A stretch of 7,195 nt of DNA from an uncultured Lysobacteraceae bacterium (GCA_946482585.1 CAMLSI010000272.1:1-7195), one strand, 5' to 3'. Positions 1 to 6,217 are shown, counted from the first letter of the stretch. Notes: generated from the sequence alone by a model not told the origin. Program-made: numbers and translations.

Positions 1-465
1 GCTCGCGATGTCGGCGAGCGAGAGGTCCTCGAGATAGAACAAGGTCAGCACTTCGCGCTCGACGAGCGGCAGGTGCTCCATGCCGCTCGCGAGTGCGCGT
101 GCGCGGTCTTCGGCCTCGCTGTCGTCATCCACGGCAGCGAGCGCGTCGAGGTCGACGCTCGCATCGACCGGCATCCGGTAGCGGTCGCGCAGACGGTCGG
201 CGAAGGTGCGGTGTGCGATGCCGAAGAGCCAGGCGCGGAATTGCGCGGCATCGCGCAGGCGGGCGAGCCCGCGCAGCACGGCCAACCAGATCTCCTGCAC
301 GAGATCGTCGGACAGCGTCGCATCGTGCGTCAGCTTCATCGCGTAGCGATGCAATGGCGCGGACCAGCGCCGGATCAGCGCATCGAACGCGGCGCGTTCG
401 CCGAGCTGGCAACGGACGATCAGGAGTTCGTCGGCATGCAGAGCGGGGGGTATCGGAGGGAGCAC
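1..465 (-). CDS. ECF-type RNA polymerase sigma factor (3' end cut by window edge)
   Basis: This is a sigma-70 family factor of the ECF type, which directs RNA polymerase to a small set of stress or surface-response promoters. The 155 visible residues show region 2 at about 12-96, including DDLVQEIW at 53-60 and FRAWLFGIAHRTFADRLR at 77-94 (the core-binding and -10 recognition helices). An acidic linker follows at 108-120, then the start of region 4 at 129-155 (LPLVEREVLTLFYLEDLSLADIA), where the helix-turn-helix is cut off by the left edge. I chose the GTG at 463-465 because AGGAA (complement of 473-477) lies 7 bases upstream and the homology begins shortly after it. An in-frame ATG at 532-534 would add 23 poorly conserved residues and has no ribosome binding site. 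The reading frame stays open above that. Any anti-sigma gene would lie downstream, outside the window. The family call is firm; the regulon is unknown. Confidence 0.9.
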   Translation of the reverse strand, partial: MLPPIPPALHADELLIVRCQLGERAAFDALIRRWSAPLHRYAMKLTHDATLSDDLVQEIWLAVLRGLARLRDAAQFRAWLFGIAHRTFADRLRDRYRMPVDASVDLDALAAVDDDSEAEDRARALASGMEHLPLVEREVLTLFYLEDLSLADIAS

Positions 466-676
466 GGGCGAGTTCCTGCTTCGGTCGTCAGGGTAGTCGG
501 GAGACGGCGCGAAAGGTTCACGCGCAGACGCCATGTCGCGAACGCGGTGCGCCGCGCTCGAATGTCTGCGCGAAGCGCGGGGCCCGGCACAGGCGCACGA
601 GGTCGGAGATCGTCGCGGATCGGCAACACGCGATCGGCATGGAGCCCGTCGACGACGTTCGCGCTGTCGCGACGGC

Positions 677-1651
677 CTATCCCGGCCCTGCGGCCGGTCT
701 CGCAAACCGCCGCAGCGCCTCGAGCAGCCGCTCGAGAATGCCGGGCTCGCGAAACGCATGGCCTGCCGCCTCGACCAGATGAAATTCCGCTTCGGGCCAG
801 GCGCGGTGCAGCGCCCAGGCATAGCGCGCGGGACACGGCATGTCGTAGCGGCCGTGGACGATCACGGCGGGTATCGCGGCAAGACGCCGCGCGTCGCGCA
901 GCAATTGCCCTTCTTCCAGAAAGCAACCGTTGGAGAAGAAATGGTTTTCGATACGCGCGACGGCAAGATCGTGCGCATCATCGTCCGCGCTGTCGTCGGC
1001 CCGATGGACGAGGCTCGACACCTCGGTTTCGAAGCGTGTCCACGCGCGCGCCGCGACGCGCTGCACGGCAGGGTCGGCGTGCTGCAGGCGCTTCCGGTAG
1101 GCGTTCAGCAGATCGCCGCGTTCGGACTCGGGAATCGGCGCGACGAAACGTTCCCATTTGTCGGGAAACACCTGATCGACGCCGCTGCGATAGAACCAGT
1201 CGAGTTCGGCGCGGGTCGAGGTGAAGATGCCGCGCAGGATCATCGCGTCGACGCGCCCGGGATACGCCTGCGCGTAGGCCAGCGCCAGGGTCGACCCCCA
1301 GGAACCGCCGAACACAAGCCAGCGCTCGCAACCCATGATGTCGCGGCGCAGCCGTTCGATGTCGGCGACGAGATGCGCCGTCGTGTTCGCGTGCAGCCCG
1401 GCGGTGGGCTGCGAACGCCCCGAGCCGCGCTGGTCGAACAGCAGCACGTCGTAGCCCTGCGGATCGAACAGCTGCCGGTGCACGCCCGAGCAGCCGCTGC
1501 CCGGCCCGCCGTGCAGGAATACCGCGGGCTGCGCGCCCGGCGTGCCGATACGCTCCCAGTAGAGCATGTGGCCGTCGCCGACATCGAGCCTGCCGCTGTC
1601 GCGCGGTTCCACGGGAGGATGGAGCTTCAGTTCGGCGTCGGGCGCGCTCAT
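677..1651 (-). CDS. pip: Proline iminopeptidase (alpha/beta hydrolase, family S33)
   Basis: This is a cytoplasmic serine aminopeptidase that removes N-terminal proline from peptides. The 324-residue product is close to the usual 310-320. The family motifs occur in order: HGGPG at 47-51 (oxyanion hole), FDQRGSGRS at 72-80, the nucleophile elbow GGSWGS at 115-120 with Ser117, GIFTS at 141-145, the catalytic Asp in HGRYD (Asp270) and the catalytic His in AAGHAF (His298). No signal peptide is present. The ATG at 1649-1651 fits the family N-terminus (LHPPVEPRDSGRLDVGDGH), although no clear ribosome binding site precedes it. The open frame continues far upstream through the antisense of the kinase gene, but that extension is not conserved sequence. 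The gene is divergent from the two-component operon across 153 bases. A perfect 6-bp stem (CCGGCC/GGCCGG, 682-697) overlaps its 3' end but has no T-tract, so it is a weak terminator at best. Confidence 0.95.
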   Translation of the reverse strand: MSAPDAELKLHPPVEPRDSGRLDVGDGHMLYWERIGTPGAQPAVFLHGGPGSGCSGVHRQLFDPQGYDVLLFDQRGSGRSQPTAGLHANTTAHLVADIERLRRDIMGCERWLVFGGSWGSTLALAYAQAYPGRVDAMILRGIFTSTRAELDWFYRSGVDQVFPDKWERFVAPIPESERGDLLNAYRKRLQHADPAVQRVAARAWTRFETEVSSLVHRADDSADDDAHDLAVARIENHFFSNGCFLEEGQLLRDARRLAAIPAVIVHGRYDMPCPARYAWALHRAWPEAEFHLVEAAGHAFREPGILERLLEALRRFARPAAGPG

Positions 1652-1688
1652 GGAGGGACTGGTGCCTGCTGCGTTCGGGGACGACGGT

Positions 1689-1793
1689 GCGGAATGCAGG
1701 GATTGTCGCCAATTCCGCGGCGTGCGTATGCGAGCGACGGCACTGCACACTGTCGCGGCGAGCAGTGCCTCCGCAAGGATTGCACTGCATTCC
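1689..1793. promoter_or_regulatory. Divergent control region between pip and baeS with several inverted repeats
   Basis: The 153-base gap between the divergent starts contains GCGGAAT/ATTCCGC (1689-1695 and 1712-1718), GGCACTGC/GCAGTGCC (1739-1746 and 1762-1769) and a wider pair, GGAATGCAG/CTGCATTCC (1691-1699 and 1785-1793). The heptamer GCACTGC occurs at 1740-1746, inverted at 1762-1768, and again at 1782-1788, so the centres are 22 and 20 bases apart, about two helical turns each. This arrangement looks like a set of operator sites on one DNA face. I could not find a convincing -35/-10 pair in either direction, so the promoters themselves are not assigned. Binding of BaeR here is inference only. 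Confidence 0.45.
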
Positions 1794-1804
1794 CCGAAGC
1801 CGCG

Positions 1805-3232
1805 ATGATGCGTGCCCCTCGATGGGACACACCGCCGTTGCGGCTTTCGATCGGCCACCGCCTGTTTCTCGCCGTGCTGCTTGCGTTTCTCGCGGTGGCG
1901 GCGCTCGGCATCGGGCTGATCCGCTGGCGGCTGCTCGAACGCGATCCGGCCCAGGCCGGGCCCGACGAAACGGCGCAACTGGATGCGCTCGTCGAGGCGC
2001 TGGTCGCGCAGTACCGACAGCAACGGGACTGGTCGTTCCTCCCATCGCAGTCCGGCGCGCGAAAGGCCTGGCTGCGCGACGCGTGGGCGCGCGTGCGTTC
2101 GTCGAAGGCGACTGCGGCCGATGCCGACAGCCTCGGCTATCGCATCGGCCTGCTCGACCGCGACCGGCACTATCTCGCTGGCGCGATCGCACATCCGCTC
2201 CTGATCGCGTTCGCCTCCATCGACACGCGCCAGCGCGCGATCGCCGTCGATGGCGAGACCGTCGGCTATCTCGTTCTCGCCAAGCCCGAGAGCGCGGACG
2301 ATGCGCTCGCCGTCGCATTCCTGATGCAGCAGCAGCGCAATCTGTTCGTCGTCGCCGTGATGGGGCTCGGCCTCTGCGCCGTCGCTGCGGCAGCGCTCGC
2401 GGCGCAGGTGCGCCGGCCGATCGGCCAGCTCGTCGCCGGCGCGCGTCGGCTCGGCGACGCGCAGTTCGATACGCGCCTGCCGGCGCGGCGTCGCGACGAA
2501 CTCGGCGAGCTCGCGCGGGCGTTCAACGGACTCGCGGAACGGCTCGGGGCCGCCGAGCGTTCGCGCCGGCAGTGGGTCGCCGATACGTCCCACGAATTGC
2601 GCACGCCGCTGTCGGTCCTGCGCGGCCAGCTCGAAGCGCTGCAGGATGGCGTTCGCGCCGCGACGCCCGACAACGTCGCGCTGCTGCTGCGGCAGGTGAT
2701 GTCGCTGAGCCGGCGCGTCGACGAGCTCGACGAGCTTGCGCGCGCCGACGTCGGGCAGTTGCGGCTCGACCGTTCGCCGACCGACGCGTGGCGACTGCTC
2801 GGCGAGAGCGCCGACGGGTTTGCCGAGAAGTGCCTTGCTGCCGGGTTGTCGCTGACCGTCGCGACGCCGCCGGCGCGCTCGACCGTGAACGCCGACGAAG
2901 ACCGGCTGCGTCAGGTCTTCACGAATCTGCTGGAGAACGCAGTGCGCTACACCGATAGTGGCGGCACGATCGCGTTGCAGGCCGCCGCGGCAGACGACAC
3001 CCTGCGCCTCGTCGTCGACGACTCCGCGCCGGGCGTCGCCGCCGACAGTCTCGCGCGACTCGGCGAACGTTTCTTTCGCGTCGAGGCGCTGCGCGACCGG
3101 CAATCCCGCGGCCTCGGTCTCGGGCTCGCCCTGAGCCGCGCGATCGTCGAGGCGCACCAGGGCCGGCTCACGTTCGCCCCCTCGCCGCTCGGCGGACTTC
3201 GCGCGATCGTCACGCTGCCGCTGAGCCATTGA
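1805..3232 (+). CDS. baeS: BaeS-like sensor histidine kinase of envelope stress system
   Basis: This inner-membrane histidine kinase is 475 residues long. Transmembrane segment 1 is at about 18-40, a periplasmic sensing region at 41-177, transmembrane segment 2 at about 178-200 and a HAMP linker at about 200-250. The dimerisation/phosphoacceptor motif VADTSHELRTPLS is at 258-270 with His263. The ATPase domain shows the N box NLLENAVRYT (374-383), the G1 box DDSAPGV (405-411), ERFFRV (421-426) and the G2 box RGLGLGLAL (435-443). The run DSAPGV, ERFFRVE and the ending EAHQGRL...SPLGG...VTLPLSH match E. coli BaeS closely. The start is one of two adjacent ATGs (1805 or 1808). No good ribosome binding site precedes either one, so the exact start is moderately sure. 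The open frame extends upstream to 533, but that part is antisense to pip and is rejected. The next gene begins 1 base after the stop, so the two are translationally coupled. In E. coli BaeS responds to envelope damage and toxic compounds; the signal here is unknown. Confidence 0.93.
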   Translation: MMRAPRWDTPPLRLSIGHRLFLAVLLAFLAVAALGIGLIRWRLLERDPAQAGPDETAQLDALVEALVAQYRQQRDWSFLPSQSGARKAWLRDAWARVRSSKATAADADSLGYRIGLLDRDRHYLAGAIAHPLLIAFASIDTRQRAIAVDGETVGYLVLAKPESADDALAVAFLMQQQRNLFVVAVMGLGLCAVAAAALAAQVRRPIGQLVAGARRLGDAQFDTRLPARRRDELGELARAFNGLAERLGAAERSRRQWVADTSHELRTPLSVLRGQLEALQDGVRAATPDNVALLLRQVMSLSRRVDELDELARADVGQLRLDRSPTDAWRLLGESADGFAEKCLAAGLSLTVATPPARSTVNADEDRLRQVFTNLLENAVRYTDSGGTIALQAAAADDTLRLVVDDSAPGVAADSLARLGERFFRVEALRDRQSRGLGLGLALSRAIVEAHQGRLTFAPSPLGGLRAIVTLPLSH

Positions 3233-3233
3233 C

Positions 3234-3899
3234 GTGACGGCGCGCATTCTCATCGTCGAGGACGAAAGCGAACTCGCCGCGATCGTCGCCGACTACGCGC
3301 GCGCGGCGGGCTACGACGCCGACGTGATCGGCGACGGCCGCGCCGCGCTCGCCGCGATCGAGCGGCGCGTGCCGGACCTGATCGTGCTCGATCTGCAGTT
3401 GCCCGGTCTCGACGGACTTTCGCTCTGCACGGCGGTGCGCGCCTTTTCCGACGTGCCCATCATCATGGTCACGGCGCGCGTGGAAGAAGTCGACCGGCTG
3501 CTCGGGCTCGAGATCGGCGCGGACGACTACGTTTGCAAGCCGTTCAGTCCGCGCGAACTCGTGGCGCGCATCAAGGTGATTCTGCGCCGGTCGCGCAAGC
3601 CCGGCGACAGCGCCGGCCTCATTGCGATCGACGAGCCGACGCGCACGATTCGCGTCCGTTCGGAACCGCTGACATTGACGCCGAGCGAATACGCGCTGCT
3701 CGCCGCGATGGCGAAGCGGCCCGGGACGATCTATTCCCGCGCGCAGCTGCTCGACCTCGCACGCCGCGACAGCCTCGACGTCGGCGACCGCGCGATCGAC
3801 ACGCATATCAAGAATCTGCGCCGCAAGCTCGCCGCCGTGCTGCCCGACGTCGACGTCATCCATTCGGTCTACGGCCTCGGCTATCGCGTGGAGCTGTAG
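3234..3899 (+). CDS. baeR: BaeR-like response regulator, OmpR/PhoB family
   Basis: This 221-residue transcription factor is activated by phosphotransfer from the upstream kinase. The receiver domain spans about 3-120, with the acidic pocket Glu9-Asp10, the phosphoacceptor Asp53 (VLDLQLPGLDG), Thr80 and Lys102. The stretch from RAFSDVPIIMVTARVEEVDRL into GLEIGADDYVCKPFSPREL (69-109) is almost the E. coli BaeR sequence, which makes the assignment firm. The winged-helix output domain spans about 125-221, with LTPSEYALLAAM, the recognition helix RAIDTHIKNLRRKL (186-199) and the wing IHSVYGLGYRVE. The start is a GTG at 3234, 1 base after the kinase TGA. There is no separate ribosome binding site, which suggests re-initiation. 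Regulators of this family bind tandem direct repeats, and such a repeat lies just downstream of this gene, ahead of the peptidase. Confidence 0.95.
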   Translation: MTARILIVEDESELAAIVADYARAAGYDADVIGDGRAALAAIERRVPDLIVLDLQLPGLDGLSLCTAVRAFSDVPIIMVTARVEEVDRLLGLEIGADDYVCKPFSPRELVARIKVILRRSRKPGDSAGLIAIDEPTRTIRVRSEPLTLTPSEYALLAAMAKRPGTIYSRAQLLDLARRDSLDVGDRAIDTHIKNLRRKLAAVLPDVDVIHSVYGLGYRVEL

Positions 3900-3905
3900 C
3901 GCTGC

Positions 3906-3923
3906 GTCCTCACACTGTCCTCA
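3906..3923 (+). promoter_or_regulatory. Candidate BaeR box: GTCCTCA-N4-GTCCTCA tandem repeat
   Basis: The exact heptamer GTCCTCA occurs at 3906-3912 and 3917-3923, separated by CACT, giving an 11-bp period. This is the geometry of PhoB/OmpR-family boxes, where two winged-helix domains bind head to tail on the same face. It begins 6 bases after the regulator stop and ends 63 bases before the peptidase ATG. A near-copy in inverted orientation (CGAGGAC, 3974-3980, 6 of 7 bases matching) overlaps the peptidase ribosome binding site. The sequence is unlike the published E. coli BaeR consensus, so binding by this BaeR is inferred from position and layout. I see no strong -10 downstream. Confidence 0.5.
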
Positions 3924-3984
3924 AAGTTGCTCGCGATCCTGCGCTCCGTCGAATGGCGACGAAAACGCAGCAGCGAGGACAGTG
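3913..3984 (+). promoter_or_regulatory. 10-bp inverted repeat enclosing the peptidase leader and its ribosome binding site
   Basis: CACTGTCCTC (3913-3922) is exactly complementary to GAGGACAGTG (3975-3984), with a 52-base loop. The right arm contains GAGGA, the apparent ribosome binding site of the peptidase, whose ATG begins 3 bases after the arm. In a transcript reaching in from baeSR the pairing could hide the site. In a transcript starting downstream of 3922 the left arm would be absent and the site free. The left arm also overlaps the tandem-repeat box, so the repeat may equally be a set of protein-binding half-sites. Confidence 0.4.
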
Positions 3985-3986
3985 CA

Positions 3987-5075
3987 ATGAAACAGAGCAG
4001 GAAATATTCCGGCGGCGCCGTGGTCGTGCTCGGCGCGGCGGCGGTCGCCGCATGGGCGATCGCGCGTTCGGGCGCGCCCGGCGGACCGCCGCAGAAGCAC
4101 ATGCCGGTGGACGCGAGCGTGCGCGCGCAGACGATCGAGAGTGCGATCGCGAAGCTCAACGAACACTACGTGTCCGCCGAGACCGCAGCGAGCGTCGCGC
4201 AGCGCCTGCGCACGCAGCTGCAGCGCGGCGATTTCGACGCAGTCGCGGGCGCGGAGGCCTTCGCGCGAACGCTGACGGACACGCTGCAGCGCGAAACGAA
4301 GGACCGGCACATCGAGGTCCGCTACATCGAACGGCCGATCCCGGATCGCGCGCCGGGTCAACCGGATCCGCCCGAAGAACTGGCTGCGGAACAGCTGCAG
4401 CAGTTGCGCCTTAACTACGGCTTCTCGGGCTATACGCGATTGCGCGGCAACATCGGCTACGTCGACCTGCGTTTCTTCGGACGGCCGCCGCACGCGGCCG
4501 GGCGCATCGCCGCGATGATGGCCTTGCTCGCCGATACCGGCGCGCTGATCGTCGACCTGCGCCGCTGCGGCGGCGGCGATCCCGAGACGGTGATGCAGTT
4601 CGCGAGCTATCTGTTCGACAAGCCCACGCATCTGAACGACATCGTCTGGCGCGACGAGCACCGCACCGAGGAACGCTGGACCGCCGAGAACGTGCCGGGC
4701 AAACGCTATGGCGAGGCGCGCAGGCTGTATCTGCTCACGAGCGGCGAGACGTTTTCGGGCTGCGAGGATCTCGCCTATGCGCTCAAGTACAGCGGTCGCG
4801 CGACCGTGGTCGGCGAAACGACCGGCGGCGGCGCGCATGCGGGCAGCCCGCACCGGCTCGGCACGCATTTCATGATGTTCGTGCCGTCGGGCCGGCCTAT
4901 CAATCCGATCACGCAACGCAATTGGGAAGGCGTGGGTGTTGCGCCGGACATCGCCGTGCCGGCGAAGCGCGCGCTCGATGTCGCACAGATCGCCGTGCTC
5001 AAGGATCTGATCGCCGCAGAGGCCGATCCGGACTGGAAACGACGGCTGCAGGACACACTGGCCGACGTCGAGTGA
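3987..5075 (+). CDS. Exported S41-family serine peptidase (IRBP-like, no PDZ domain)
   Basis: The product is 362 residues. The N-terminus has basic residues (MKQSRK) and a hydrophobic stretch at 10-26, ending in a possible AIA cleavage site at 24-26. This indicates export to the periplasm or anchoring in the inner membrane. An S41 N-terminal helical region spans about 45-120 and contains DRHIEVRY with His108. The catalytic core spans about 155-335: GNIGYVDLRFF (154-164), DLRRCGGG (190-197), TSGETFSGCEDLAY (251-264) with the nucleophile Ser257, and VGETTGGGAHAG (275-286). The Lys of the Ser-Lys dyad in CtpA/Prc proteases is replaced (GETTGGG instead of GEKTFGKG), and there is no room for a PDZ domain, so the IRBP-like branch fits best. 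The substrate is unknown. The ATG at 3987 has GAGGA (3975-3979) 7 bases upstream; a TTG at 3927 in the same frame is rejected. The gap of 87 bases from baeR contains the candidate regulator box. Its only two cysteines, Cys194 and Cys259, both sit in active-site loops. Confidence 0.88.
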   Translation: MKQSRKYSGGAVVVLGAAAVAAWAIARSGAPGGPPQKHMPVDASVRAQTIESAIAKLNEHYVSAETAASVAQRLRTQLQRGDFDAVAGAEAFARTLTDTLQRETKDRHIEVRYIERPIPDRAPGQPDPPEELAAEQLQQLRLNYGFSGYTRLRGNIGYVDLRFFGRPPHAAGRIAAMMALLADTGALIVDLRRCGGGDPETVMQFASYLFDKPTHLNDIVWRDEHRTEERWTAENVPGKRYGEARRLYLLTSGETFSGCEDLAYALKYSGRATVVGETTGGGAHAGSPHRLGTHFMMFVPSGRPINPITQRNWEGVGVAPDIAVPAKRALDVAQIAVLKDLIAAEADPDWKRRLQDTLADVE

Positions 5076-5080
5076 GCCTC

Positions 5081-5100
5081 GGCCGATACGATCGGCCTTT
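5081..5100 (+). terminator. Candidate intrinsic terminator after the baeSR-peptidase cluster
   Basis: A perfect 7-bp stem, GGCCGAT-ACG-ATCGGCC, begins 5 bases after the peptidase stop and is followed by only three T residues (5098-5100). A longer T6 run lies further on at 5122-5127 after another GC-rich stretch. The position and stem favour termination, but the short T-tract makes its strength uncertain. Confidence 0.6.
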
Positions 5101-5292
5101 CACACTCAGCGGCCCGGCCTCTTTTTTGTCGGGCACGATGATGCGGAATCGAGTGCGTCCGTCGCGGCGTCTGCGCGGTGACCGATGGAAAGCGAAGTTT
5201 GGTCGACCTTGCGCCTCGCCGAACGCCTCTTCACTCCGACGCTCACTCCCGACAACCGTCGCGGGTGGGGGAGCCTTCCGAGCGCGGGCAAG

Positions 5293-5520
5293 TCACGCGA
5301 GCTTGACCGCATAGTTGTCGCGCACATGTTGATTGATATACGTGTTCAATCCGCGGCCGGCACGCGCCAGCCGCTGCATCCGCCGCACGTGCGTCGCGCC
5401 GGGCGCATCGCGGTCATAGCGGTAGGTGCCGCCTTCCTTGAAAGCGATGTCGACGAAGCCGTCGCCGATCTCGTAGGCGGCAATGCCGGAATCGCCGTCG
5501 AGGTCGTCATATCGATGCAT
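5293..5520 (-). CDS. Small KTSC-like protein of unknown function
   Basis: This is a 75-residue soluble protein with no signal peptide or membrane segment. The central part, SGIAAYEIGDGFVDIAF (11-27) followed by KEGGTYRYD (28-36), and the later VRRMQRLARAGRGLNTYI (45-62) with a final HVRDNYA (65-71) follow the pattern of KTSC-type proteins: a short beta-rich half with F-K-x-G-x-x-Y-x-Y and a helix ending in a G-x-G-L-N-x-x-I turn. The ATG at 5518-5520 was chosen because AGGTG (complement of 5525-5529) lies 4 bases upstream and conservation begins there. The open frame extends to 5676, but the extra 52 residues are Cys/Arg-rich noise. The gene stands alone, convergent with the peptidase and 170 bases downstream of higA. 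The family resemblance is recalled, not searched. No molecular function is known to me, although KTSC domains are often reported next to nucleic-acid enzymes. Confidence 0.72.
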   Translation of the reverse strand: MHRYDDLDGDSGIAAYEIGDGFVDIAFKEGGTYRYDRDAPGATHVRRMQRLARAGRGLNTYINQHVRDNYAVKLA

Positions 5521-5690
5521 CCGACACCTGCAGGCAGCCAGCTTGCAGGCATTGAACCGGCCGGGGCGCCAAGGTCGTGTGACGTCGCCGGAGCCCGTTC
5601 CCTGCAGGCATACGCCGCACTTTCGCCGGCAGAGCACCCGATCCGGCCATCGGCAGCATGTTAGCGAACGACACACTCACGCCGGCGAGA

Positions 5691-6212
5691 TTACGCCCGG
5701 CTGCGGACTGCCCTCGCTTTCTTCGGGATCTTCAGCGCTGCACCTGCCGCCGGAAGCCTCGTTTTGGTTGCCATTCCCTTGATGCGCGGCGATGACACGG
5801 ACAGCTTCTTTCCGCCTTCTTTTGCTGCCCGCTTCGCACGTAAAACCGAACTCGACACCTGAATCAGACTTGCCGCAGGAATGCCGAAATCGTTGTGCAG
5901 GATCCGGATCATCTTGAGCGTCAAAGCCCTCTTGCCCGTCAAGACTTCATGCACGCGATTGCGCCGCCCGAATGCCGGAATCAGATCGGCAGCGGCGAGT
6001 CCCGACTGCTCCATCCGAAACTTGATCGCTTCGATCGGATCCGGCGAATCGACAGGAAAATGCTCCGCTTCGTAGTGCTGCACGAGGACCGCCAACACGT
6101 CGAACCGGTCGCCGGCTTCGGTTCCTCGGGCAGGCTGATCGTCAAAGTAGGCCGAGACGTCGCGCAGCGCGGCGCGATACTCGGCTTCGGTCCTGATCGG
6201 ACGAATGTCCAT
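5691..6212 (-). CDS. higA: HigA-type antitoxin with helix-turn-helix and basic C-terminal tail
   Basis: This antitoxin neutralises the upstream HigB toxin and should repress the operon. The N-terminal part (MDIRPIRTEAEYRAAL, 1-16, and DRFDVLAVLVQHYEAEHFP, 35-53) and the helix-turn-helix region at about 58-117 (DPIEAIKFRMEQSGL, FGRRNRVHEVLTGKR, LTLKMIRILHNDFGIP) are typical of the chromosomal HigA family. Family members usually end soon after the IPA motif, at about 120-140 residues. This one has 173, with a tail at 119-173 containing 16 Lys/Arg and a single acidic residue. The ATG at 6210-6212 lies 5 bases after the higB stop, and its ribosome binding site GGAGTGAG (complement of 6217-6224) overlaps the end of higB, so translation of the two is coupled. 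The toxin-first order is the normal higBA arrangement. Confidence 0.92.
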   Translation of the reverse strand: MDIRPIRTEAEYRAALRDVSAYFDDQPARGTEAGDRFDVLAVLVQHYEAEHFPVDSPDPIEAIKFRMEQSGLAAADLIPAFGRRNRVHEVLTGKRALTLKMIRILHNDFGIPAASLIQVSSSVLRAKRAAKEGGKKLSVSSPRIKGMATKTRLPAAGAALKIPKKARAVRSRA

Positions 6213-6217
6213 GGGAC

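Noticed and set aside
466..676. Possible gene or RNA between pip and the sigma factor
   Set aside because: No coding pattern, strong promoter or structured RNA is seen. It probably holds only the sigma-factor promoter, which I cannot place.
682..697. CCGGCC-CTGC-GGCCGG hairpin at the 3' end of pip as a terminator
   Set aside because: The stem is perfect but lies inside the coding sequence and no T-tract follows on the minus strand, so it is not called as a terminator.
533..1804. Long plus-strand open frame joined upstream of the BaeS kinase (would make an 899-residue protein)
   Set aside because: It runs antisense to the clearly conserved pip gene and shows no domain. GC-rich codons leave the opposite strand open, and BaeS homology begins at 1805.
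1652..3253. Long minus-strand extension of pip through the kinase gene
   Set aside because: The translated extension is Arg-rich shadow sequence with no family match. The iminopeptidase begins at the ATG at 1651.
3210..3863. 217-residue minus-strand open frame over baeR
   Set aside because: It is an antisense shadow of the highly conserved response regulator, with no ribosome binding site or recognisable motif.
3921..4916. 331-residue minus-strand open frame over the S41 peptidase
   Set aside because: It is the antisense of conserved catalytic motifs with typical GC-driven composition, and no homology pattern is seen.
5185..5664. 159-residue plus-strand open frame over the small KTSC-like gene
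   Set aside because: The minus strand has the family pattern and a ribosome binding site. The plus frame shows neither.
5518..5670. About 50-residue minus-strand open frame just upstream of the small gene
   Set aside because: It has no ribosome binding site, Arg/Leu/Ala-rich content and no recognisable pattern, and it ends inside the next gene's first codons by chance.
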